A program made the translations under genes and the position numbers. Positions 1-9,051 of a DNA stretch of 40,971 nucleotides are shown here, piece by piece. Position 1 is the first letter of the stretch; every line of letters begins with the position of its first letter. The DNA is from Treponema sp. (lineage in GTDB: Bacteria > Spirochaetota > Spirochaetia > Treponematales > Breznakiellaceae), in NCBI GenBank assembly GCA_031274035.1, contig JAISQR010000134.1, positions 1 to 40,971 of the forward strand, read 5' to 3'. Below the pieces are notes generated by a model. It was not told the DNA's origin and did not search any database. It saw nothing but the letters and a program-made list of their open reading frames with translations.

Positions 1-114
1 AAATATGCAAAAAATCCCGATCAATGGGCATGCTTTCGGAGTTTGCAAGGTATAAATATTCATATTTATGAATATTTATACTATTTTATGCGCGAAGCGC
101 AACAAACTCCTAGG
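1..114 (+). repeat. Intergenic palindromic repeat, copy 1 (truncated by window edge)
   Basis: GGAGTTTGCAAGGTATAAATATTCATATTTATGAATATTTATACTATTTTATGCGCGAAGCGCAACAAACTCCTAGG. Outer modules are shared with copies at 3.7, 15.7, 17.9 and 35.7 kb. Confidence 0.85.
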
Positions 115-280
115 AAAAACTTCGATATAGTTACGCCGGTTTTCTCGAACGGGATGAAAATGAACGCACTGAAATTATTGACGGTGAAGCCGTCGTACCC
201 GGAAGATGATTATAGCGCCGGTTTCGGCGTTGCCGCGCTGTATGGCCGGTCTTGGAACGGTCTTTGGAGGGTTCAAATAA

Positions 281-1360
281 ATGCGTTTTAAGTATACACC
301 GATTATCGGCTGGATTGTTATGGGTTTTTTCCTGACCGCCGGTATATTCTGTTATTTCATCTTTTATAATAAAAATTTGCTGCCTGAAGGAATGCGTCTA
401 ATACCAGCGTCGTTTGAAGAAGAGGAAGACGTAATTCTTGAAGAAATTACCCTGCCCCCCGAAAGCGGAAATCTGCCTGTTTCCTCATTCGGCGAGGTTT
501 GGGCCTACCTTATGGAGGGAAGGGAATACGCCTTAAACCCCGGCCGTCCTATTTCGGACCTCGTTTATTTTAACGCCGAGGTGGATACCTACGGCAAACT
601 TACCGCTCTGCCCGATCCGGGAAAATTAAGCTCGTTTAAAGGCCGCCTTCACCTTATCATCGCCTGTAACGGCCGTGCCCTTACACATTTTGCCATTGAA
701 GAGGGCAGCAATGTCCGCAAACAGCTCATCAATGACATCATTGACGCAAGCCAGCCTTATCAAGGACTTCAAATTGATTTTGAGTACGTCCCGGCAAAGG
801 ACGGCGAGGCTTTCCTTTCGTTTTTAAAAGAACTCAGGCGCGATCTTAAGGGTAAGATGTTTACCGTTGCCCTTCCCGCCCGTTCAAGAACCATCGCTGA
901 CGATGTCTACGATTACAAAAAAATCGCGGGGATTGTCGATCGTATCCTTGTCATGGCCTATGACGAACACTGGTCTACAAGCGAGCCCGGCCCCATAGCC
1001 TCAATGGACTGGTGTCAACGGGTGGCTGCCTATTCCCTGCGGACCATAGGCAGCGAAAAACTTATAATGGGTCTTCCCTTTTATGGCCGAAGCTGGGGCA
1101 GCTTTAACGCGAATAGGGCCTACATGCACTCTTCTATAGAAAACCTAAAGAAGGAACAGAACATCACCCGGATAGACCGGGAAAAGGGCATACCCTATTT
1201 TAAGTACCAGACGCCCCTTGATATAGTTACATACTACGAAGACGGTTATTCTCTTTCGGCCCGTATGGAGATGTACCGTAACATGGGCGTCAAGTCTATC
1301 GGCTTTTGGGCCTTGAGTCAGGAAACACCTGAAATTTGGAATTTAATAAAAATCGAATAA
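281..1360 (+). CDS. Glycoside hydrolase family 18-like protein (YaaH/spore-germination-like) with N-terminal membrane anchor
   Basis: N-terminal TM segment; QGLQIDFEYV active-site region; ILVMAYDEHW; GLPFYGRSWG. Confidence 0.75.
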   Translation: MRFKYTPIIGWIVMGFFLTAGIFCYFIFYNKNLLPEGMRLIPASFEEEEDVILEEITLPPESGNLPVSSFGEVWAYLMEGREYALNPGRPISDLVYFNAEVDTYGKLTALPDPGKLSSFKGRLHLIIACNGRALTHFAIEEGSNVRKQLINDIIDASQPYQGLQIDFEYVPAKDGEAFLSFLKELRRDLKGKMFTVALPARSRTIADDVYDYKKIAGIVDRILVMAYDEHWSTSEPGPIASMDWCQRVAAYSLRTIGSEKLIMGLPFYGRSWGSFNANRAYMHSSIENLKKEQNITRIDREKGIPYFKYQTPLDIVTYYEDGYSLSARMEMYRNMGVKSIGFWALSQETPEIWNLIKIE

Positions 1361-1368
1361 AGATGAAC

Positions 1369-1396
1369 CTTCCCCCGTCAAGGGCGGTTTTTTTAC
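1369..1396 (+). terminator. Possible rho-independent terminator after the GH18-like gene
   Basis: AACCttCCCccgtcaaGGGcGGTT followed by TTTTT. Confidence 0.4.
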
Positions 1397-1416
1397 GAAA
1401 AATTAGTTGATTAGGT

Positions 1417-2193
1417 ATGGTAAACAGAGCATTTGAAGGGTACTACCGGAATATTTACGGCAGCCGCTGGGAGGCTCTTAGGCAAAGCCTGTTTGAAACG
1501 CCGGAACCGTTTCTCTATGCCCAAGGGCTTCGGCTGCCCTACCCGCTTGACCGTTCTTCCGTGCTGGCGGCAATGGAACTCCGTCTGGACGGGCCCGGCC
1601 TTATTCTGGATGCCTGCGCCGCTCCGGGGGGCAAGAGCCTTGTTATCGCTTCACGTATGGGGGAAGGGCGCCGGCTCCTTGCCAATGAGTTGTCGAATGA
1701 GCGCCGGAGAAGGCTGATAACGGTACTGGATAGGCATCTAGGCGCCGGGAAGAGGGCGCTGGTACAGGTTTCGGGCTTTAACGCGGCCGCGCTTGCGGGC
1801 CGACAAAGCGAGCGCGGTCGTTTTGCGGCTATCCTGCTTGACGCACCTTGTTCCAGCGAACGTCATGTCATTCAGAGCGGAAAGCATCTTGCACAATGGA
1901 CTGAAGCCCGTCCCCGGTCGCTTGCGGCGCGGCAGTGGGCGCTGCTATCCGCGGCCTTCTTACTGCTCAAGGATGGGGCTTCGCTGGTGTATGCCACATG
2001 CTCCCTTAACCCGCTGGAAAACGACGGAGTGGTTTCCCGCCTGCTTAAAAAATACCGGGGCGAAGCGGCCGTTGATCGGCTTGATTTTTCAGAGGGCGAA
2101 GCAACCGAATACGGCAGAATCATCCTGCCCGACACGGCAGGCGGTATGGGGCCCATGTATATAGCGCGTTTCATAAGGGAAGGCGCCCCTTAA
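1417..2193 (+). CDS. RsmB/NOP2/NSUN-family RNA (cytosine-5) methyltransferase, short form
   Basis: LDACAAPGGKS; LLDAPCSSERHV; YATCSLNPLEND. Confidence 0.8.
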   Translation: MVNRAFEGYYRNIYGSRWEALRQSLFETPEPFLYAQGLRLPYPLDRSSVLAAMELRLDGPGLILDACAAPGGKSLVIASRMGEGRRLLANELSNERRRRLITVLDRHLGAGKRALVQVSGFNAAALAGRQSERGRFAAILLDAPCSSERHVIQSGKHLAQWTEARPRSLAARQWALLSAAFLLLKDGASLVYATCSLNPLENDGVVSRLLKKYRGEAAVDRLDFSEGEATEYGRIILPDTAGGMGPMYIARFIREGAP

Positions 2194-2413
2194 AAAACAA
2201 GCTGATAGGCATTTTAACCGCCGCATCATCGAGCAGGCTGGGATCCTGTAGGGCGCGTCCTTGAAGAAACACGGTTTCTACCCAGGCGGGAATTGTTGAT
2301 AATAATATCCCCGGAAGTAGCGCAGCGGAACAAGGTTCCGTCCCTGTTGAAGACAACTGAATTGTTATCCCCTTGAGTTCCCGGAAAATACTTCCGGATA
2401 CAGTTACAGGCAT
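2171..2413 (-). CDS. Small hypothetical protein
   Basis: 80-aa ORF with GAGGAG eight to nine nt upstream of ATG on the minus strand; convergent with the methyltransferase gene. Confidence 0.5.
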   Translation of the reverse strand: MPVTVSGSIFRELKGITIQLSSTGTEPCSAALLPGILLSTIPAWVETVFLQGRALQDPSLLDDAAVKMPISLFFKGRLPL

Positions 2414-2522
2414 TTAAACACTCCTCATTATCAACAATCGAAACCGTTCATGCTTGCTATCATATTCATAAATAAGTTATGGGTCAAGTTTTAGCCGCCG
2501 GTAATATCCCGCAACTCCCCAA

Positions 2523-2551
2523 TTGACAAAAAAAATCATCTGGAATACAAT
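2523..2551 (+). promoter_or_regulatory. Sigma70-like promoter for the LysR gene
   Basis: TTGACA, 17 bp spacer, TACAAT; followed by TCGATAAAAAAATATCGA palindrome at about 2561-2578. Confidence 0.65.
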
Positions 2552-2598
2552 ATTTTTATATCGATAAAAAAATATCGAAAGGAGATTGGACACGGAAA

Positions 2599-3534
2599 AT
2601 GAATATTCTGTTCTTCAAGTATGTTATAGAGATTGAACGGACGCGATCTATAACCAAAGCGGCTGAAAATCTCTATATGGCTCAACCTAATCTCAGCAAG
2701 GCTATTAAGGAATTGGAAGATACCTTTGGTTTTCCTATATTTGAACGGAATTCAAAGGGAGTTATCCCGACCAGGAAAGGCATGGAATTTCTGGTATATG
2801 CCCGAAATATTCTTGAACAGGTTGAAAGAATACGACGGCTTTCGGACAACGAGGCCGGAGAGCGGCGGCGTTTTAGCGTTTCCTTTCCGCGGTGTAGTTA
2901 TATTGCGGCGGGATTTAACGCTTTTGCCCGTGAACTTGATTTTGAGAAAGGTATCAATATCAATATTCAGGAAACAAATTCCATGCAGGCAATAACAAAT
3001 ATTGTAGAAAACAAGTATAACCTGGGTATTATCCGTTATCAGACAGTCTATGAGAATTATTTTCTTGACTATTTAACCGATAAAAATATGAATTATGATC
3101 TGATATGGGAATTTGAATATCTTGCCCTTATGTCAAAAGACCATTGTCTGGCTAATGAAAGCAATCTTAATCTCAACAAGCTGCTTGAATATGTTGAAAT
3201 CGTTCACGGCGATACCATTGTACCCTACCTGAACGCGGCTGACATGAGGCAGTACGCTCCTGATTCGGCGTATAAAAAAATCTATCTCTATGAACGGTGG
3301 AATCAGTTTGAACTATTAACTACCATTCCCTCTACATATATGTGGGTATCCCCTATTCCTGGCGAACTGCTCTCGCGTTACAACCTGATACAACGAAAAT
3401 GCTTATACGCCAATAACCGGTATAAGGATATATTGGTGTATCCCAGGGGATATTCCTTTTCGGCGCTGGATAAAAAATTTATTGATAAACTATATGAGGC
3501 AAAAAATGAAGTTTCTTTTCAGGAATACTACTGA
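2599..3534 (+). CDS. LysR-family transcriptional regulator
   Basis: N-terminal HTH FKYVIEIERTRSITKAAENLYMAQPNLSKAIKELEDTFGFPIFERNSKG. Confidence 0.9.
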   Translation: MNILFFKYVIEIERTRSITKAAENLYMAQPNLSKAIKELEDTFGFPIFERNSKGVIPTRKGMEFLVYARNILEQVERIRRLSDNEAGERRRFSVSFPRCSYIAAGFNAFARELDFEKGININIQETNSMQAITNIVENKYNLGIIRYQTVYENYFLDYLTDKNMNYDLIWEFEYLALMSKDHCLANESNLNLNKLLEYVEIVHGDTIVPYLNAADMRQYAPDSAYKKIYLYERWNQFELLTTIPSTYMWVSPIPGELLSRYNLIQRKCLYANNRYKDILVYPRGYSFSALDKKFIDKLYEAKNEVSFQEYY

Positions 3535-3678
3535 GCCGGTTTCAAAACCTGACATTCAGGGACGGCTTCCGCCAAAAATATTCCAAATACATCATATCTT
3601 TATTAATATGCCTGTCATATATAAGAATACCCGCTTATAAGGCAGATTTGAAGGCGCAGAGGATTAAAGGCGGTTTGA

Positions 3679-3763
3679 CTAGGAGCCTGTGGGACTTTGC
3701 AAGGTATAATGCGAACCGGATGTTCGATTATACCATTTTATGCGCGAAGCGCAACAAACTTCC
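3679..3763 (+). repeat. Intergenic palindromic repeat, copy 2
   Basis: CTAGGAGCCTGTGGGACTTTGCAA-GGTATAATGCGAACCGGATGTTCGATTATACC-ATTTTATGCGCGAAGCGCAACAAACT. Confidence 0.85.
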
Positions 3764-3946
3764 AGGGCGGGCTATATATATAAGCGAATGATACTATTCC
3801 AAATTTATATTTCTCACGATTTTTTCTATTTGATATATTTTTATTGAAAGTATTGAAAATAAATAACAGCGTTAATGTTGCTGAGGACTGAAATCCGCCG
3901 TATTTGTCTTTTTCATTGTGCAAACGCGGCAAAAGGGAAGAAGATT

Positions 3947-6580
3947 ATGGTCAAAGAAAAGGAACTTGAAACGGTCAGGGATTTGGAAAGCCTTGAAAGA
4001 GCTCTTGCGCGGATACGGGCGGCCCAAAGAATCTATGCCGGATTTACCCAGGAGCAGGTAGATAAAATATTTTTTGCCGCGGCCAGGGCCGCCGATATGG
4101 CCCGGATTCCTCTGGCAAAAATGGCGGCGGAAGAAACCGGTATGGGCGTTGTGGAAGATAAAGTTATTAAGAACCATTATGCGGCGGAGTATATTTACAA
4201 TGCCTATAAGAATACCAAAACCTGCGGTATTATTGAAGAAGACCCCGCCTATGGTTACAGGAGAATAGCCGAACCAATTGGGCTTGCAGCCGCGGTTATT
4301 CCCACGACTAATCCCACCTCAACGGCGATCTTCAAAGCGCTCATCTGTCTTAAAACCCGTAACGGCATTATCATATCGCCCCATCCCCGTGCAAAGGGAT
4401 GTACCAATACGGCGGCCGGGATAATCCTTGATGCCGCGGCGGCAGCCGGCGCTCCGGCGGGGATCATCGGCTGGATAGACGAGCCAAGCCTGGACCTTAC
4501 CAATCTGGTGATGAAAGAAGCGGACATTATTTTGGCTACCGGCGGCCCTGGAATGGTAAAGGCTGCCTATTCCTCGGGCAAACCGGCAATCGGCGTCGGT
4601 TCGGGAAATGTACCGGCGGTAATAGACGAAAGCGCGGATATAAAACTTGCGGTCAACAGCATTATCCATTCAAAGACTTTTGACAATGGTATGATCTGTG
4701 CTTCTGAACAGTCGGTGATCGTTTTGGATACAATATACGAAGATGTAAAAAAGGAATTTCTCTACCGCGGTTCTTATTTCCTCAATCCTGAAGAAATCGA
4801 AAAGGTACGGCATACCATAATTGTAAACGGCGCGCTTAACGCAAAAATAGTCGGGCAACCGGCCCGTACTATTGCTTCTCTTGCGGGTATTTCCGTACCG
4901 GAGACGGTAAAATTACTTATCGGAGAGGTAGAAAGCACGGAACTTTCAGAGGAATTCGCACACGAAAAACTGTCCCCCGTTCTGGCTATGTACCATGCAA
5001 AAAATTTTGAAGATGCAATGAATAAAGCCGAACCTCTTATTATCGAAGGCGGTTACGGACATACGGCTTCGGTATATCTTAACGCAACAACCGAACGGAA
5101 AAAACTTAATGCCTTTGCGGCGCGGATGAAAACCTGCCGTATTGTTGTAAATACTCCCTCATCCCACGGCGGTATAGGGGATCTCTACAATTTCAAACTA
5201 GCCCCGTCTCTTACCCTGGGCTGCGGTTCCTGGGGAGGAAATTCAGTTTCAGAAAATGTTGGGGTAAAACATCTTATCAATATTAAAACTGTCGTAGAGA
5301 GGAGAGAAAACATGCTGTGGTTCCGCGCCCCTGAAAAAATATACTTAAAGAAAGGGTGTCTGCCTGTTGCCCTTGATGAACTTAAAACGGAAATGGGCAA
5401 ACAGCGGGCTTTTATTGTTACCGATACTTTTCTCTATCAGAATGGTTACACAAAAGCGGTAACGGATAAACTGGATGAATTGGGTATTGTCCACGAGACC
5501 TTCTTTAATGTCGAACCCGATCCGACCCTTGCCTGCGCCAAGGAAGGGGCCGCATTGATAAGCGCCTTTAAACCCGATGTGATCATCGCATTAGGCGGCG
5601 GATCAGCTATGGACGCGGGGAAGATTATGTGGGTTTTATACGAACACCCCAAGGCGGATTTTATAGACATGGCCATGCGTTTTGCCGATATACGCAAACG
5701 GGTTTATACTTTTCCAAAAATGGGGGAAAAGGCCTATTTTATCGCAGTCCCTACTTCCGCCGGAACAGGAAGCGAAGTAACGCCCTTTGCGGTTATTACC
5801 GATGAAAAAAACGGCATGAAATATCCTCTGGCGGATTATGAACTTCTTCCTGATATGGCCATAGTAGACGCCGATTTAATGATGAACGCGCCAAAGGCTC
5901 TTACCAGCGCCTCCGGGATCGATGCTATGACTCACGCACTGGAAGCCTATGCCTCGGTAATGGCTACCGACTACACCGACGCTCTTGCATTGCAGGCGCT
6001 TAAAATAATTTTTGCCTATCTTCCCACGGCTTACAACAACGGGCCGCGAGATCCTGTATCCCGTGAAAAGATGGCTAACGCGGCAAGCATTGCGGGTATG
6101 GCATTTGCAAACGCCTTTCTTGGCGTTTGTCATTCTATGGCTCACAAACTCGGTGCGTTTCATCATTTGCCCCACGGTATTGCCAACGCACTTATGATCG
6201 ATGAGGTAATACGGTTTAATGCCGAGGAATCTCCGGCAAAAATGGGAACGTTCCCCCAGTATGATCATCCCCATACCCTGGCAAGATACGGGGAAATTGC
6301 GGATTATCTGGGAATTCACGGAAAAGACAATATCGAAAAACTTGAAAAACTTATTGATTCGATTGACTGTTTGAAAGAACAAGTGGGCATTAAAAAGACC
6401 ATTCAGGACTATGGGGTTGAAGAAAGTTATTTCCTTGAAAAACTTGACGAAATGAGCGAACAGGCTTTTGACGATCAGTGTACCGGTTCAAACCCCCGGT
6501 ATCCATTGATCAAGGAAATAAAACAAATGTATCTTAACGCATTTTATGGAAAAAGGGGAACATACAATGATGGAGTATAA
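3947..6580 (+). CDS. adhE: Bifunctional aldehyde-alcohol dehydrogenase
   Basis: ALDH domain with GMICASEQSV catalytic Cys; Fe-ADH domain with GGGSAMDAGKIMWVLYEHP, SGIDAMTHALEAY, CHSMAHKLGAFHHLPHGIANA. Internal start at 3947 preceded by AAGGGAAGAAG. Confidence 0.95.
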   Translation: MVKEKELETVRDLESLERALARIRAAQRIYAGFTQEQVDKIFFAAARAADMARIPLAKMAAEETGMGVVEDKVIKNHYAAEYIYNAYKNTKTCGIIEEDPAYGYRRIAEPIGLAAAVIPTTNPTSTAIFKALICLKTRNGIIISPHPRAKGCTNTAAGIILDAAAAAGAPAGIIGWIDEPSLDLTNLVMKEADIILATGGPGMVKAAYSSGKPAIGVGSGNVPAVIDESADIKLAVNSIIHSKTFDNGMICASEQSVIVLDTIYEDVKKEFLYRGSYFLNPEEIEKVRHTIIVNGALNAKIVGQPARTIASLAGISVPETVKLLIGEVESTELSEEFAHEKLSPVLAMYHAKNFEDAMNKAEPLIIEGGYGHTASVYLNATTERKKLNAFAARMKTCRIVVNTPSSHGGIGDLYNFKLAPSLTLGCGSWGGNSVSENVGVKHLINIKTVVERRENMLWFRAPEKIYLKKGCLPVALDELKTEMGKQRAFIVTDTFLYQNGYTKAVTDKLDELGIVHETFFNVEPDPTLACAKEGAALISAFKPDVIIALGGGSAMDAGKIMWVLYEHPKADFIDMAMRFADIRKRVYTFPKMGEKAYFIAVPTSAGTGSEVTPFAVITDEKNGMKYPLADYELLPDMAIVDADLMMNAPKALTSASGIDAMTHALEAYASVMATDYTDALALQALKIIFAYLPTAYNNGPRDPVSREKMANAASIAGMAFANAFLGVCHSMAHKLGAFHHLPHGIANALMIDEVIRFNAEESPAKMGTFPQYDHPHTLARYGEIADYLGIHGKDNIEKLEKLIDSIDCLKEQVGIKKTIQDYGVEESYFLEKLDEMSEQAFDDQCTGSNPRYPLIKEIKQMYLNAFYGKRGTYNDGV

Positions 6581-7325
6581 ATTGGATAAAATTTTAGCTG
6601 AACGGCCGTTAAAAACCATTTATCTTGACGGGAATAAAGTTATCAAACTTATGGGGAAGGAATATCCCGCTTCCGATGTACTTTCCGAAGCATTAAACCT
6701 GGCCGCGGTAGGCGAGACAAAACTCAAAGTACCAAAATTAATTGAGGTAACTCAGATAGACGGAAAATGGGCTATCGTATGGGAATATGTAAAAGGAATT
6801 ACCCTGGCAGAACTTATGAAAAATGATCCCGGACATTTCGATCAATATTTTGAGCAGTTTGTAGATATTCAGCTTGAAATGCACCAGTACACCGCTACCC
6901 GCCTGCCTTTGCTGTTGGATAAAATGCACAGGAAACTATTTGCATCGGGTCTTGATGCTACGGTCCGCTATGAATTAAGAACCCGTCTTGACAGCCTGCC
7001 CAGGCATACAAAACTCTGTCATGGGGATTATAACCCCAGTAATATTATTATAACCGCGGAAAAAGAAGCATATATTATTGACTGGTCCCACGCCACCCAA
7101 GGCAATGCCAGCGCCGATGCCGCGCAAACATACATACTTTTCTATATTTCAAAAAAGACAGATATCGCGGAGAAATATCTATCCTCTTTCTGTAAAAAGA
7201 GTGATACTGCAAGACAGTATGTAGATAAATGGATATCTATTGTTGCAGCTTCGCAAATAGCAAAGGTAAAACCTGAAGAAAAAGATATTTTACTTCAGTG
7301 GGCAAATGTTGTGGAATACGAATAA
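6567..7325 (+). CDS. APH/choline-kinase-fold phosphotransferase
   Basis: LCHGDYNPSNIII (Brenner motif) and YIIDWSHA; beta3-type Lys VIKLM. Start overlaps the 3' end of adhE; RBS AAAAGGGG. Confidence 0.8.
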   Translation: MMEYKLDKILAERPLKTIYLDGNKVIKLMGKEYPASDVLSEALNLAAVGETKLKVPKLIEVTQIDGKWAIVWEYVKGITLAELMKNDPGHFDQYFEQFVDIQLEMHQYTATRLPLLLDKMHRKLFASGLDATVRYELRTRLDSLPRHTKLCHGDYNPSNIIITAEKEAYIIDWSHATQGNASADAAQTYILFYISKKTDIAEKYLSSFCKKSDTARQYVDKWISIVAASQIAKVKPEEKDILLQWANVVEYE

Positions 7326-7335
7326 GTGTTTTATT

Positions 7336-9051
7336 ATGAACGAATACTTAACCCTTAAAACAGCAAATTGCCGTAATTGCTATAAATGTATACGCCATTG
7401 CCCGGTTAAATCCATACGTTTCGACGATAACCATGCCCATATTATTGCTGAAGAGTGTATACTCTGCGGCAATTGTTTTGTCATTTGTCCGCAGAATGCC
7501 AAAGAGGTCCGCAATGATGTTGAAAAGGCGCAAGCATTATTAAAGGAAGGGGCGGAAGTATATGTAAGTTTGGCGCCTTCCTTTACCGCAAATTATACCG
7601 ATGAAAAAAGCGGACGTTCCCTTACTATCGGCGCGCTGGAGAAGGCTTTAAAGAAATTAGGGTTTACCGGTATTGAGGAGACAGCCGTCGGCGCCACCAT
7701 TGTAAAACAACAGTATGACGCTTTGGTAAACGCGGGAAAACTGGATGTAATTATCAGTTCCTGCTGCCACACGGTAAATCAACTTGTTCAGAAATATTAC
7801 CCCGATGTATTGCCTTTTCTTGCCCGCGTCCTCTCTCCTATGCAGGCTCATTGCATGGACCTAAAACGCCGTCATCCCGGAGCAAAAACCGTATTCATAG
7901 GCCCCTGTATTTCCAAGAAAGCGGAGGCGGAAACCTATACAGGATTTGCCGATTGTGTGCTTACCTTTGAAGAACTTTCCCAATGGCTTTTAACTGAAAA
8001 TATTCCGTTAACATTGCTGGAAGAAGAAAAGAACAATAAAAGCCTTGCCCGTTTTTTTCCCGTTTCAGGCGGAATACTGCGTACCATGAAGAAAGCAAAT
8101 AAACATTATACCTATTTGACTATCGATGGTATCGAAAACTGTATCAGGGCTGTTGAGGATGTGGCAAAGGGAAAATTGTGTAAATGCTTCATTGAAATGT
8201 CGGCCTGCACCGGCAGTTGTACCGGCGGTCCTGTTATGGATCGGGGGGAGAAGCAGCGCAGCGAAAAGAATTATTATCCTGTGCGTGATTATATCGCCGT
8301 TTCATCCTATGCAGGAGAAGATGACTTTGCCGTAAATGACTATCCGGGTGAAGCCCTGAATAAAACCATAAACTCCCTTTTGACACGCAAGGTACACCTT
8401 GGAGAAAATTCAATTTCCGAGGTATTACGGAAAATAGGAAAAACCAGTATTGAGCATGAGTTAAATTGCGGTACTTGCGGATACAATACCTGCCGCGAAA
8501 AGGCCCAGGCGGTACTGGAAGGTAAGGCGCATGTTTTTATGTGTCTTCCGTATCTGCTGGAAAAAGCCGAATCTTTTTCGGATGATATTATTAAAAATAC
8601 TCCCAATGGGATCATTGTCCTGAACGAGAATCTTGAAGTTCACCAAATAAACTCTGCGGCTTGTAAACTTCTTAATATAAGTCAATCGGCTATACTTGGC
8701 GATCAGGTGATTCGTATTCTTGATCCAGACCCCTTTATCAAGGCGGTTCAGGAAGAAAAAAATACCTATAACAAACGTGTCTATCTTGCAGATTATGAGA
8801 AATATGTTGATGAAACAGTCATCTATGACAGGAGCTACCACATTGTTATTTGTATTATGAGGGATGTTACCGAGGAGACGCGCCAAAGAGAAATGAAAGA
8901 AACCTTTAACCGAAAAACCATAGAAATTACCGACAAGGTGATAGAAAAACAGATGAGGGCGGTTCAGGAAATTGCTTCTCTTCTGGGGGAAACAACGGCG
9001 GAAACAAAGATTGCCCTTACCAAATTGAAGGAAAGCCTAACCGATGAATAA
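7336..9051 (+). CDS. PAS-containing sensory-type [FeFe]-hydrogenase (HydS/group C-like)
   Basis: Two N-terminal 4Fe-4S motifs; H-cluster motifs SSCCHTVNQLVQKYYP, GPCISKKAE, EMSACTGSCTGG; additional CGTCGYNTC cluster; PAS (IIKNTPNGIIVLNENLEVHQIN); C-terminal coiled segment. Confidence 0.85.
   Translation: MNEYLTLKTANCRNCYKCIRHCPVKSIRFDDNHAHIIAEECILCGNCFVICPQNAKEVRNDVEKAQALLKEGAEVYVSLAPSFTANYTDEKSGRSLTIGALEKALKKLGFTGIEETAVGATIVKQQYDALVNAGKLDVIISSCCHTVNQLVQKYYPDVLPFLARVLSPMQAHCMDLKRRHPGAKTVFIGPCISKKAEAETYTGFADCVLTFEELSQWLLTENIPLTLLEEEKNNKSLARFFPVSGGILRTMKKANKHYTYLTIDGIENCIRAVEDVAKGKLCKCFIEMSACTGSCTGGPVMDRGEKQRSEKNYYPVRDYIAVSSYAGEDDFAVNDYPGEALNKTINSLLTRKVHLGENSISEVLRKIGKTSIEHELNCGTCGYNTCREKAQAVLEGKAHVFMCLPYLLEKAESFSDDIIKNTPNGIIVLNENLEVHQINSAACKLLNISQSAILGDQVIRILDPDPFIKAVQEEKNTYNKRVYLADYEKYVDETVIYDRSYHIVICIMRDVTEETRQREMKETFNRKTIEITDKVIEKQMRAVQEIASLLGETTAETKIALTKLKESLTDE

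Noticed and set aside
43-291. 82-aa ORF starting MQGINIHIYEYLYYFMREAQQTP
   Set aside because: N-terminus is a translation of the intergenic palindromic repeat; the same string appears in the ORF at 15593-15790, so it is a repeat artefact.
5876-6382. 168-aa minus-strand ORF
   Set aside because: Antisense to adhE conserved domains.
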